Source: Thermoplasmata archaeon
GTDB lineage: Archaea; Thermoplasmatota; Thermoplasmata; Lutacidiplasmatales; UBA184
Assembly (NCBI GenBank): GCA_030046135.1
Contig: JASIEC010000136.1
Coordinates: forward strand, 1-12,022
DNA: 12,022 nt
Direction: 5' to 3'
Both the position numbers and the translations under genes were made by a program. The notes below the pieces were generated by a model. That model ran no database searches, was not told the DNA's origin, and saw only the letters and a list, made by a program, of their open reading frames with translations. This document shows positions 1-6,438 of this stretch, in pieces. Each line of letters starts with the position of its first letter. The stretch's first letter is position 1.

Positions 1-1
1 G

Positions 2-577
2 ATGTCCGGGGACGGGACGAACGACGCTCCCGCGCTCGCGCGGGCCGACGTGGGGCTCGCGATGAACAGCGGCACGGGCGCGGCGAAGGAGGCCGGCAAC
101 ATGGTCGACCTCGACAACGACCCCACGAAGCTGATCGAGCTCGTCTCGATCGGCAAGCAGCTCCTGATCACGCGCGGGGCGCTCACGACGTTCTCGATCA
201 CGAACGACGTCGCGAAGTACTTCGCCATCATCCCGGCAATCTTCATCGCCTCGGGGGCCGGGGCGCTCCCCGGGGTCTCGGTCATGAATGTCCTCGGGCT
301 CACGAATCCCCAGTACGCGGTGCTCGCGGCTCTCCTGTTCAACGGCCTCATCATCCCCTGCCTCATCCCCCTCGCCTTGGTCGGCGTCCCGTTCCGCCCC
401 CGGCCCGCGATCGACCTCCTCCGGAGGAACCTCGTCCTCTACGGGTTCGGCGGGCTCGTGAGCGCGTTCGTCGGGATCAAGCTCTGCTACCTGTTCATCG
501 TCTGGGTCGCCGGGATCCCGGGGGTCGGCGCGCTCGGGATCGCGGTGGGCCATGTCCTGCCGCTCGGAGGGCTGTGA
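2..577 (+). CDS. kdpB: Potassium-transporting P-type ATPase subunit B, C-terminal part (5' end outside window)
   Basis: KdpB is the ATP-hydrolysing, phosphorylated subunit of the high-affinity K+ pump KdpFABC in the cytoplasmic membrane. The visible 191 residues open with the P-type ATPase hinge motif GDGTNDAPAL. They continue with the KdpB-specific stretches AMNSGT, AAKEAGNMVDLD, GKQLL-TRGALTTFSI and NDVAKYFAIIPA, followed by the C-terminal membrane helices (about residues 70-180). The phosphorylation (DKTGT) and actuator domains lie upstream of the window, so the gene is cut by the window edge and not broken; the ATG at base 2 is an internal methionine. The last ~25 residues are hydrophobic and extend slightly past the usual KdpB end. 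The stop codon overlaps the kdpC start in GTGA, indicating translational coupling. Family identity is essentially certain from the motifs. Confidence 0.96.
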   Translation: MSGDGTNDAPALARADVGLAMNSGTGAAKEAGNMVDLDNDPTKLIELVSIGKQLLITRGALTTFSITNDVAKYFAIIPAIFIASGAGALPGVSVMNVLGLTNPQYAVLAALLFNGLIIPCLIPLALVGVPFRPRPAIDLLRRNLVLYGFGGLVSAFVGIKLCYLFIVWVAGIPGVGALGIAVGHVLPLGGL

Positions 578-1239
578 GCGCCCCCCCGGGCCCGCGCCCC
601 GCGGGAAGCTCGCCCGACCCTCCTCCGGAGCGGGCGCACTCCCTCGCGGGCCATCTCCGGGCCGCGGCCGGGTTCATCGTGCTGATGGTGGTCGTCGGCG
701 GCCTCGCCTACCCGGCGTTCGTCACGGAGGTCGCGCACGTGATCGACCCGGCGGCGGCGGGCGGCTCGCTCATCCGCTACCCGAACGGGACGGTGGAGGG
801 CTCCGAGCAGCTCGCGCAGAACCTGAGCGCGGGCACCCTCGGTCCGAGCCTCTTCTGGGCCCGCCCCTCCCTCACCGACTACAACACGACGCTCGGGGCC
901 GACTCGCCGCCCGGGCCGACGGACCCCGCGCTCCTCGCGCTCCTCAACGAAACGCTCGCGTACATGAAGCTCACCGGCAACTTCACCGTCAACGCCACGC
1001 TGCCGCTCTGGTGGGTCGCCCCGTCGGCGTCGTCGCTCGATCCGGACCTCGTCCCCCAGGCCGTCCTGGTGCAGGTCCCGAGGGTCGCGGCGGCGAACAA
1101 CCTCACGATCGGCTTCCTCCAGGGGTTCGTGAACGAGCATATCATCCAGCCCGCGGTCCCGGACGTGGGGGTCGCGTACGTGAACGTCCTCGAGCTCGAC
1201 ATCGCGCTGCTCGAGTACACCGGGAACCCGGCCTGGTGA
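574..1239 (+). CDS. kdpC: Potassium-transporting ATPase subunit C (KdpC)
   Basis: KdpC is the small single-span subunit that assists ATP binding and assembly of the Kdp K+ pump. The 221-residue product has one membrane helix (about residues 29-50, from AAAGFIVLMVVVGGLAYPAF) and then an external domain. Family signatures are GSEQLAQ, the LFWARPS stretch (usually YFWGRPS), YNTT, SSLDPDLVPQ (usually SGLDPHISP), QVPRVAAANNL and VNVLELDIALLEY. The GTG start overlaps the kdpB stop by 4 nt, and the next gene begins 3 nt after the stop. The external domain carries at least seven N-x-S/T sequons (NGT, NLS, NTT, NET, NFT, NAT, NLT), consistent with archaeal surface N-glycosylation. The residues usually reading DLVTASGSG are replaced by WWVAPSASS, a divergence seen in the sequence whose effect is unknown. 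Confidence 0.93.
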   Translation: MSAPPGPRPAGSSPDPPPERAHSLAGHLRAAAGFIVLMVVVGGLAYPAFVTEVAHVIDPAAAGGSLIRYPNGTVEGSEQLAQNLSAGTLGPSLFWARPSLTDYNTTLGADSPPGPTDPALLALLNETLAYMKLTGNFTVNATLPLWWVAPSASSLDPDLVPQAVLVQVPRVAAANNLTIGFLQGFVNEHIIQPAVPDVGVAYVNVLELDIALLEYTGNPAW

Positions 1240-1242
1240 ACC

Positions 1243-2055
1243 GTGTACCGAGCGATCCTCGTTCCCCTCCAGGAACCGACCGAGGTCGCGCCGCTCGTCC
1301 GGTTCGCGGCGAACCTCCTCGATCCGGACGGCGAGATCCGCGTCCTCCACGTGATCCCGACGACGAAGCTCCCCGAGGCGGCCCGCGAGTGGCGCTCCTC
1401 CGTGCACCTCGTGGTCCCCGCCCACGAGGCGGGCGCCGCGCTCGACGTGAAGGTCGACCCCGAGGTCCGAGCGTCGACGGACGTCCCGGGGGCGATCCTC
1501 GACAGCGCCGAGACCCACGGGGTCGACGCGATCCTCCTCACGCTCCGGGGCGACCGACGCAGCCGCAATCCGTTCGTCGGGCACACCGCCACCGGGGTGC
1601 TCCACCACGCCCACACCTCCGTGCTCGTGCTGAACCGCCTCGCCCTCGCCGCCGACCGCGTGCCGCGGATCCTCGTCCCGACGTTCCGCCGGGACCCGTC
1701 GGCGACGACGATGGCGCTCGCCGAGGAGCTCTCGGTCCGCGCGGGAGGGATCCCCGTGATCACGCTCGCGCTCGGGACCGAGGCGCGGGACGAAGGGTTC
1801 TCGCCGGAGGACGAGGAGCAGAGCTCGCGGGGGGTCCCGATCGTCCGCAAGCGCTCGTTCCTTCCGTCGTCGATCGTGGGCCGGAGGCACCGGCTCCCCG
1901 AGCTGATCCTGCAGGCGGCGGCGCGCGAACGCTACGGTCTCCTCCTGGTCGGGGAGGAGTCCGACCACCTGGCGGCGGGCCCCCTGCTCACCCGGCGGTT
2001 CCTCGAGACCCTGTTCCGGGCCGCGCCGTGCCCGGTCCTCGCGCTCCGCCACTAG
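1243..2055 (+). CDS. Tandem universal stress protein (UspA) domain protein, KdpQ-like
   Basis: A 270-residue cytoplasmic protein with two UspA-type alpha/beta domains. Domain 1 (about residues 1-132) opens with YRAILVPL and ends with TSVLVLNR. Domain 2 (about 138-270) opens with RILVPTFRRD and ends with CPVLALRH. The usual ATP-binding pattern G-x2-G-x9-G(S/T) is degraded in both (LRGDRRSRNPFVGHT and VGEESDHLAAG), so nucleotide binding is doubtful. The GTG start lies 3 nt after kdpC, so it is almost certainly cotranscribed with the K+ pump. Established knowledge: bacterial KdpD carries a Usp-like domain, and haloarchaeal kdp operons lacking KdpD/KdpE carry a Usp-domain gene, kdpQ, in this position. 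A regulatory or accessory role in K+ uptake is inferred from that context. It could also be a general stress protein that merely shares the transcript. Confidence 0.85.
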   Translation: MYRAILVPLQEPTEVAPLVRFAANLLDPDGEIRVLHVIPTTKLPEAAREWRSSVHLVVPAHEAGAALDVKVDPEVRASTDVPGAILDSAETHGVDAILLTLRGDRRSRNPFVGHTATGVLHHAHTSVLVLNRLALAADRVPRILVPTFRRDPSATTMALAEELSVRAGGIPVITLALGTEARDEGFSPEDEEQSSRGVPIVRKRSFLPSSIVGRRHRLPELILQAAARERYGLLLVGEESDHLAAGPLLTRRFLETLFRAAPCPVLALRH

Positions 2056-2066
2056 CGGGGGCTGGG

Positions 2067-2834
2067 GTGGCGGAGCTCTGGTTCGTCGGGCTCGGGCTCG
2101 ACGACGAGCGGGGCCTCTCCCGGCGTGCGCTCGACGTCCTCCGGCGGAGCGAGGTGTTCGCGGAGGAGTACACGGCCTCGGCCCCCCCCGGGACGCTGGA
2201 GCGCCTCGCGGCGGAGCTCGGTCGCCCCTTGGTCCGGCTCGACCGCGCCCGCCTCGAGTCCGAGACCCCGGTCCTCGAGGCGCTCGCCCGATCGCCGACC
2301 GTCGCCCTCCTGGTCGTCGGGGACCCGTTCGCGGCGACGACCCACGTCGCGCTCCGCCTCGCGGCCGAGCGCGCCGGGCACACGTGGCGGTACCTCCCGA
2401 ACGCGAGCGTCCTCACCGCCGCCGCCGGCTTCCTCGGCCTGATGCCGTACCGGTTCGGGCGGGTCGTCTCCCTCCCCCTCCCCTCGCCGTCGTTCGCCCC
2501 GACGTCCCCGCTCGACCGGATCGCCGAGAACCGCTCGCGGTCGCTCCACACGCTCCTCCTCCTCGACCTCCGGCCCGAGGAGGGGCGGTACCTCACGGCG
2601 GGGGAGGCGCTCGGGCTCCTCCGCGAGCGCGATCCGCAGGGCACGGTGGTGGCCGAGGAGGCCCCGGTCGCGGTGGCGGCGCGGGTCGGGCGCGACGACG
2701 CCGCGGGGTTCTTCGGCCCGTTCCGATCGCTGCGCTCGGTCGAGTTCGGGCCCCCGATGCACGCGATCGTGGTCCCGGCGCCCGAGCTGCACTTCGAGGA
2801 GCGGGCGGCGCTCGAGAGGTTCCGGCGGGACTAG
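2067..2834 (+). CDS. dphB: Diphthine synthase (SAM-dependent EF2 methyltransferase)
   Basis: DphB methylates the 3-amino-3-carboxypropyl-histidine of elongation factor 2 with S-adenosylmethionine during diphthamide synthesis, a pathway of archaea and eukaryotes. The 255-residue product has the normal length and clear family landmarks: LWFVGLGLDDERGLS at the N-terminus, FAEEYT near 31, the SAM-binding VVGDPFAATTH (83-93), PNASVLTAAAGFLGL (111-125), YRFG, PTSPLDRIAENRSRSLHTLLLLD (145-167), YLTAGEAL (175-182) and GPPMHAIVVPAPELHFEE near the C-terminus. The GTG at 2067 is chosen because the first family-conserved residues follow it at once and the preceding usp stop is 11 nt upstream. A longer reading in the same frame back to about 550 only overlaps kdpC and usp. 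It appears to be the last gene of the kdp transcript and converges on the receiver-domain gene. Confidence 0.95.
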   Translation: MAELWFVGLGLDDERGLSRRALDVLRRSEVFAEEYTASAPPGTLERLAAELGRPLVRLDRARLESETPVLEALARSPTVALLVVGDPFAATTHVALRLAAERAGHTWRYLPNASVLTAAAGFLGLMPYRFGRVVSLPLPSPSFAPTSPLDRIAENRSRSLHTLLLLDLRPEEGRYLTAGEALGLLRERDPQGTVVAEEAPVAVAARVGRDDAAGFFGPFRSLRSVEFGPPMHAIVVPAPELHFEERAALERFRRD

Positions 2835-3271
2835 GTCCGGCCCGCCCCGGGGCCGGTCGGGCCGAGCGCGTCGACGAACTGGCGGATCCGGAACGGCCTC
2901 AAGAGCACCGCGTCCGGTCCCCCGGCGCCGGCCGGCGCGGGGGGCGGGCGCGACGACGGCGCGACGAGGACCGCCCGGAGGCCGGGGACCGCGGCCCGGG
3001 CGTCGGCGACGAGGGACGCGGAGCTCCCCTCGGCGAGGTTCACGTCGACCAGGAGCAGCGACGGCCGGAGCTCCTTCACGAGCTCGAGCGCCTGCGTCGC
3101 CCCTTCGGCCTCCCCCTCGACGCGGATATGATGGAGCCGGAGGAGGCCCCGGAGCAGCACGCGGATCTCCTCGTCGCCCGCGGCGACGATCGCGGATAGC
3201 TCCCGGCCCTGAGGTGCGTTCAACGTCGCGGACCGCGGCTTCCTCCAGGGCCCGGCGTCCCGGAGGGGCAC
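2831..3271 (-). CDS. Stand-alone response-regulator receiver-domain protein, degenerate
   Basis: A single CheY-like domain with no output domain, about 146 residues from the GTG at 3271. Visible landmarks are the acidic pair region AIVAAGDEEIR after strand 1, the phospho-acceptor strand LLLVDVNLAEG with its central Asp, strand 4 RAVLVAPSS, and the last strand DAVLLRPFRIRQFVDAL. The Asp and acidic residues are kept. The conserved Lys before Pro-Phe has become Arg, and the usual Ser/Thr after strand 4 appears to be Ala, so phosphorylation-driven switching may be impaired. The GTG start is favoured because a TATA-like GAAATATC and a palindrome sit just upstream, fitting a near-leaderless transcript. 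A TTG at 3223 (130 residues) is the alternative. No histidine kinase is in view. Partner and output are unknown. Confidence 0.7.
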   Translation of the reverse strand: MPLRDAGPWRKPRSATLNAPQGRELSAIVAAGDEEIRVLLRGLLRLHHIRVEGEAEGATQALELVKELRPSLLLVDVNLAEGSSASLVADARAAVPGLRAVLVAPSSRPPPAPAGAGGPDAVLLRPFRIRQFVDALGPTGPGAGRT

Positions 3272-3276
3272 GAAGG

Positions 3277-3293
3277 TATCGGAGGTTCCGATA
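3277..3293. promoter_or_regulatory. Inverted repeat (probable operator) before receiver-domain gene
   Basis: A perfect 7-bp inverted repeat, TATCGGA-GGT-TCCGATA, lies 5 nt upstream of the GTG at 3271. It overlaps the TATA-like box of the minus-strand promoter (GAAATATC at 3297-3290), which sits in the 29-nt gap after the upstream gene's stop. The position is that of a repressor operator that would block TBP/TFB or RNA polymerase. The same ATCGGA/TCCGAT half-sites recur at the PadR gene start. The regulator is not identified. Confidence 0.6.
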
Positions 3294-3300
3294 TTTCTGC

Positions 3301-4863
3301 CTACTCCTCCTTCGGCGTCGTCGGCGCGAGGGTTCCCCACTCGACGACGCCGGCGGTCCGGAGGAGCTCCCCGAGGGCGGCGTGGTACTCGGGGGCGGGG
3401 GCGTCCAGGAGGGCCCGCGCCCTCGGCGCGAGCGCCTCCCCGAACTCCTTCTCGGTCGGGGAGAACTGCCAGGCGTGGGAGGCCGCCCGCCCGAGCGCGA
3501 CCAGGAACCCGTAGGCGAGCCCCCGCTCCTTCCCTTCCCTCGGGAGCGCCTGCACGATCGTCCGCTCGGCGCCCGCGTCGCCCGCGGTGCGGTGCTCCCG
3601 CGCGACGCGATCGACCCACGCGGCCTCCCGCACGAGGGCGTCGTACTGCGGGAGCGTCCCGAGGACCTCCTGCTCCTCGCTCCGCCGCTGGACCCGCTTC
3701 AGGATCTCGGCGATCCGGCCCGGCGCGCCGCGCGCCTCGTCGACGAGGCGTCGGGCCTCGGCCGGGTCGCGGACGATCGTCCTCACGATCTCCTCGGCGT
3801 GGTGGGCCCAGAGCTTTTCGAGCGCACGGCTCGCGCTCGGCTCGTCGACCTCGAAGTAGCCGTCGACGGGCGCGAGGACCGTCTCGAGGGCCCGCCGCTC
3901 GACCGCGGTCGGCTTGAGCGCCTCGAGGAACCCCGCGAGGTTCCCCCCGTAGCAGATCCCGCCCGCGACGAACGTCGGTCGGTTCGTGCGTTCGATCCTC
4001 GGCCTCACCTCGTCGGCGTAGAGGTCGAGCAGCTTCGCGTCCGAGAGCCGGCCGAGCTCGTAGCCCCGCGCGAGCGCCCGGGGGAGCTCGGGGAGGGAGG
4101 CGTGGACGCAGTCGGCCCCGCCCGAGCAGCGGACGTTGAGATGGACCGAGATCGGGAACTCGGCGCTCGGGTCGGGGACGGCGGCTCCCTCCGAGAGGCT
4201 CGAGAGCAGGTGCCGGTCGTCCTTCGCGCAGCGCCGGCACACGGCGAACGATCGCTCCGCGCCGAGCCACCCGACCTCGACGTACGGCCTCGCCTCGCCG
4301 GCGGCCAGATGGGGGCAGGCGAACCGTCGGCGGGCGGCGTCCTCGATCAGCCGGTACGGCAGCTCCGCGAGCCGCTCCGCGAGGAACTCGGGGGGCGGGC
4401 TCGGCGTGCGCCCGGTGCACCAGAGGAGCTTGCGGGTGGCGAAGAAGTGGAACCCGCGCCGCGTCCAGCTGACGTAGCCGAGAAGGAGCCGGTCGGGCTG
4501 GTCCGACTGCTGGACGGCGACCTCGGCCTCCCGGTCCGTGCGGGCGAGCGGGGCGAACGACGCCTCCCCGCCCGGGATCGGGAAGGTGGCGACGAGAGGG
4601 CTCGACGGCTCGAGGGCGTAGCGGAGGAGTCCCGCGTACGCCTTCGCGAGCGGGTCGCCCCAGCGGGCGAGCCGGTCCAGCCGCCGAGAGTCGTCCGCCG
4701 CCTCCCGGACCTGCTCGAGCTCCTCGCGGAGGCGGTCGAACCTCTCGGGCGGGCAGTCGGCGGTCCGCCGAGGAAGGAGCCCGTCGACGCTCCCGCGCAG
4801 GGCCTTGGCGCGCTGGAGGAGGTCGTGCTCCCGAACTCCCGAGGCCTTGCGGATCCGCGCCAC
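3301..4863 (-). CDS. Conserved-looking protein of unknown function with Cys/His clusters (possible zinc sites)
   Basis: I do not recognise this 520-residue protein. It has no signal peptide or membrane helix and looks cytoplasmic. The N-terminal ~85 residues are charged and helical (RFDRLREELEQVREAADDS at 41-59). The middle contains a Cys/His-rich part: C149, C183-P-H185, C209-R-R-C212, then C246-x5-C252-x-H254, and C304 in GGICYGG. These could form one or two zinc-binding treble-clef or ribbon-like sites. The C-terminal third (about 315-500) is predominantly helical and charged. The GTG at 4863 is chosen because a purine-rich GGGGAGGGG lies about 7 nt upstream and a TATA box (AGATATAC) about 32 nt upstream. 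A longer in-frame reading upstream is antisense-like sequence over guaA. It lies between guaA and the receiver-domain gene on the same strand. Codon use matches its neighbours, so it is a real gene. Confidence 0.82.
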   Translation of the reverse strand: MARIRKASGVREHDLLQRAKALRGSVDGLLPRRTADCPPERFDRLREELEQVREAADDSRRLDRLARWGDPLAKAYAGLLRYALEPSSPLVATFPIPGGEASFAPLARTDREAEVAVQQSDQPDRLLLGYVSWTRRGFHFFATRKLLWCTGRTPSPPPEFLAERLAELPYRLIEDAARRRFACPHLAAGEARPYVEVGWLGAERSFAVCRRCAKDDRHLLSSLSEGAAVPDPSAEFPISVHLNVRCSGGADCVHASLPELPRALARGYELGRLSDAKLLDLYADEVRPRIERTNRPTFVAGGICYGGNLAGFLEALKPTAVERRALETVLAPVDGYFEVDEPSASRALEKLWAHHAEEIVRTIVRDPAEARRLVDEARGAPGRIAEILKRVQRRSEEQEVLGTLPQYDALVREAAWVDRVAREHRTAGDAGAERTIVQALPREGKERGLAYGFLVALGRAASHAWQFSPTEKEFGEALAPRARALLDAPAPEYHAALGELLRTAGVVEWGTLAPTTPKEE

Positions 4864-4894
4864 GTCGTGCCCCTCCCCCGTCGAGCGGCGGGGG

Positions 4895-4902
4895 GTATAT
4901 CT
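4895..4902 (-). promoter_or_regulatory. TATA-box-like promoter element for the unknown Cys/His protein
   Basis: On the minus strand the sequence AGATATAC stands out as an A/T island in G/C-rich DNA, within the 62-nt gap after guaA. It is centred about 35 nt upstream of the GTG at 4863, which would give a short leader of roughly 10 nt preceded by a purine-rich ribosome-binding stretch. This suggests transcription separate from the upstream ubiX-guaA chain. Confidence 0.55.
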
Positions 4903-4925
4903 TCCCCCGGGCGGGTCGCGTCCGA

Positions 4926-5489
4926 TCAGCGTCGGCAGGCGTCGAGGAACCGCTGGAACAGCTCCCGGCCCGACTGGGTATGCTCCACCTCGGGGTGAAA
5001 CTGGACGCCCCAGAGGGGGCGGTCCGGAGCGGCCATCGCCTCGACGCGGCACGCCGGGGAGTGCGCGAGGACGGACCATCCCGGCGGCGGCGCGGCGACC
5101 TGGTCGCTGTGGCTCGCCCACACCTTGAGGCGGTCGGGGAGCCCGACGAACATCGGGTGGTCGGACCGGTCGACGGTGAGGTCGACCGAGCCGAACTCCG
5201 AGCCCCCGTGCTCGACGCGTCCGCCGAAGTGCCGGGCGAGGAACTGGTGCCCGACGCAAATCGCGAGCACCGGGACCGACGCCCGGTCGATCCATCCGTC
5301 GACGGCGCCGAGCGGCTCGGTCGATCCCTCGAGGCTGAGCGCCCCGCCCGACAGGACGATCCCGTCCGCGTCGAGCGCCTCGAGGGGCGTCGAGTTCGGG
5401 ACGATCCGGCTCTCCGCGCCGAGGTCCCGGAGGACCCGCCACTCGCGGTGGGTCCATTGCCCGCCGTTGTCGACCACGGGGACCTTCAC
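4926..5489 (-). CDS. guaAA: GMP synthase, glutamine amidotransferase subunit A
   Basis: Class I (triad) glutamine amidotransferase that supplies ammonia to the separate ATP-pyrophosphatase subunit of GMP synthase, converting XMP to GMP. The split arrangement is typical of archaea. At 187 residues it matches archaeal subunit A length and lacks any synthetase domain. Landmarks are VVDNGGQWTHRE (5-16), VPNSTPLE (30-37), VLSGGALSLE (45-54), the nucleophile elbow AICVGHQ with Cys78, WASHSDQV (124-131), CRVEAM, and GVQFHPEVEHT with His165 and Glu167 completing the triad. The elbow has Val where Leu is usual. The GTG start at 5489 overlaps the upstream membrane-protein stop in GTGA. The synthetase subunit is not in the window. 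It is the last gene of the overlapping ubiX chain. Confidence 0.95.
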   Translation of the reverse strand: MKVPVVDNGGQWTHREWRVLRDLGAESRIVPNSTPLEALDADGIVLSGGALSLEGSTEPLGAVDGWIDRASVPVLAICVGHQFLARHFGGRVEHGGSEFGSVDLTVDRSDHPMFVGLPDRLKVWASHSDQVAAPPPGWSVLAHSPACRVEAMAAPDRPLWGVQFHPEVEHTQSGRELFQRFLDACRR

Positions 5490-5851
5490 GGGCGCGGGCC
5501 CTCCGGGGCCCGGGGAGGTCGGGGCGGCGTCGACGGGACGGTGGCGCGCCGGATCTCCTCGACGGAGCGACCGAGCTCCTGGAGCTCGATCCGCATCCGG
5601 AGCATCTCCTCCTCGAACGGGGTGAAGCCGGCGGGCCGGAGGAGTCGGTGCGAGATGTAGATCCCCACGAAGATCGCCCCGACGATCGCGACGATCGTCG
5701 TGAAGACGAGCGAGAAGATGAACGCGATCGGGTCCCCGAGGGCGGCCTCGAGCGGGAGGGTGAACAGGTGGGTGAGCTCCGCGAGCTCGAGCGTGACGAG
5801 GCCCGCGATCACGCCGATCCAAACGGCCGTCACGGCGAGGCTCGGCCTCAC
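5486..5851 (-). CDS. Small two-helix membrane protein with C-terminal coiled coil, unknown function
   Basis: A 121-residue protein with two hydrophobic helices (about residues 6-24 and 42-66). A charged amphipathic segment follows (about 76-105, FEEEMLRMRIELQELGRSVEEI), likely to form a coiled coil, and then a proline-rich tail. The GTG start at 5851 is set by its 4-nt GTGA overlap with the stop of the upstream gene; earlier in-frame sequence lies inside that gene. It also overlaps the guaA start by 4 nt. The chain of overlaps suggests it is made together with the sequon-rich exported protein directly upstream, and the two may form a membrane complex. No family recognised; function unknown. 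Confidence 0.75.
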   Translation of the reverse strand: MRPSLAVTAVWIGVIAGLVTLELAELTHLFTLPLEAALGDPIAFIFSLVFTTIVAIVGAIFVGIYISHRLLRPAGFTPFEEEMLRMRIELQELGRSVEEIRRATVPSTPPRPPRAPEGPRP

Positions 5852-6438
5852 GAGCAGGCCCTCGAACCGCAGTAGAGGAGGGCGATCGAGATCGGAAGGT
5901 CGCTCACGAGGACCGACGACGGGGCGCCGATCCCCGAGGTCCTCGACGAGATCGCGATCCCGAGCGACGCCCCGCCCGAGGCGTTGTACAGTCCGAAGGC
6001 GAGCAGGCCCCCGTAGTAGGCGGTGCCCCCGTTGACGTACGTCACCGAGACGTTCACGGCGACCTGCTCCCCCGGGACCTGGACCGAGAGCTCGAGGAGA
6101 TCCGAGCCGTTCGTCCAGCTCCAGTCGAGCGCCGACGTGGGGTACGTCCCGGTGTAGCTGAAGTCGGTGGCGATCCCGATCGAGAGGTTCGTGTAGCGGA
6201 CGGTCTCGCTGAGCGCGTGGACGTAGAAGTTCGTCGTCGTGCCCCCCGGGACCCGGTCCACGACCAGCTCTCCCTGCGTGAAGAGGCTGCCGGGCGCGGG
6301 CGCTCCCCCGCCGACGAGCACGGGCGTCACGAGCACGAGGACCGCGAGGATCACGGAGACCCCGACGAACGGCCACGGCAGCCAGCCCCGCCCCGGGGTC
6401 GCCGCCCCGGGCGGGGGACGGTCCGCGTCGACGCTCAT
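5848..6438 (-). CDS. Single-pass membrane-anchored exported protein, sequon-rich, unknown function
   Basis: A 196-residue protein with a short basic and proline-rich N-terminus, one strong hydrophobic helix (about residues 22-44, VGVSVILAVLVLVTPVLVGG), and an external domain of about 150 residues. That domain is rich in Thr, Ser, Tyr and Gly, looks like a beta-sandwich, and contains several N-x-S/T sequons (NLS, NGS, NVS, NAS). The segment may act as an uncleaved signal anchor. The ATG start overlaps the ubiX stop in ATGA, and the stop overlaps the next membrane-protein gene, so translation is probably coupled. The C-terminus (ALLYCGSRACS) is hydrophobic then Cys-containing. No family recognised. 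The composition resembles archaeal cell-surface proteins, so a role at the envelope is inferred only. Confidence 0.75.
   Translation of the reverse strand: MSVDADRPPPGAATPGRGWLPWPFVGVSVILAVLVLVTPVLVGGGAPAPGSLFTQGELVVDRVPGGTTTNFYVHALSETVRYTNLSIGIATDFSYTGTYPTSALDWSWTNGSDLLELSVQVPGEQVAVNVSVTYVNGGTAYYGGLLAFGLYNASGGASLGIAISSRTSGIGAPSSVLVSDLPISIALLYCGSRACS

Noticed and set aside
2..4. ATG at the window edge as a true kdpB start
   Set aside because: It falls inside the conserved TGDGTNDAP region of P-type ATPases, so it is an internal codon of a gene that begins upstream.
487..2052. 521-codon open frame on the minus strand across kdpC and the usp gene
   Set aside because: It is antisense to well-supported genes, composed of Arg/Glu/Gly/Pro-rich low-information sequence, and explained by high GC content removing stop codons.
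3214..4998. 594-codon plus-strand frame opposite the unknown Cys/His protein
   Set aside because: The minus-strand frame has better amino-acid variety, a TATA box, a ribosome-binding stretch and discrete Cys/His motifs; the plus frame is Arg/Glu/Pro/Gly-biased.
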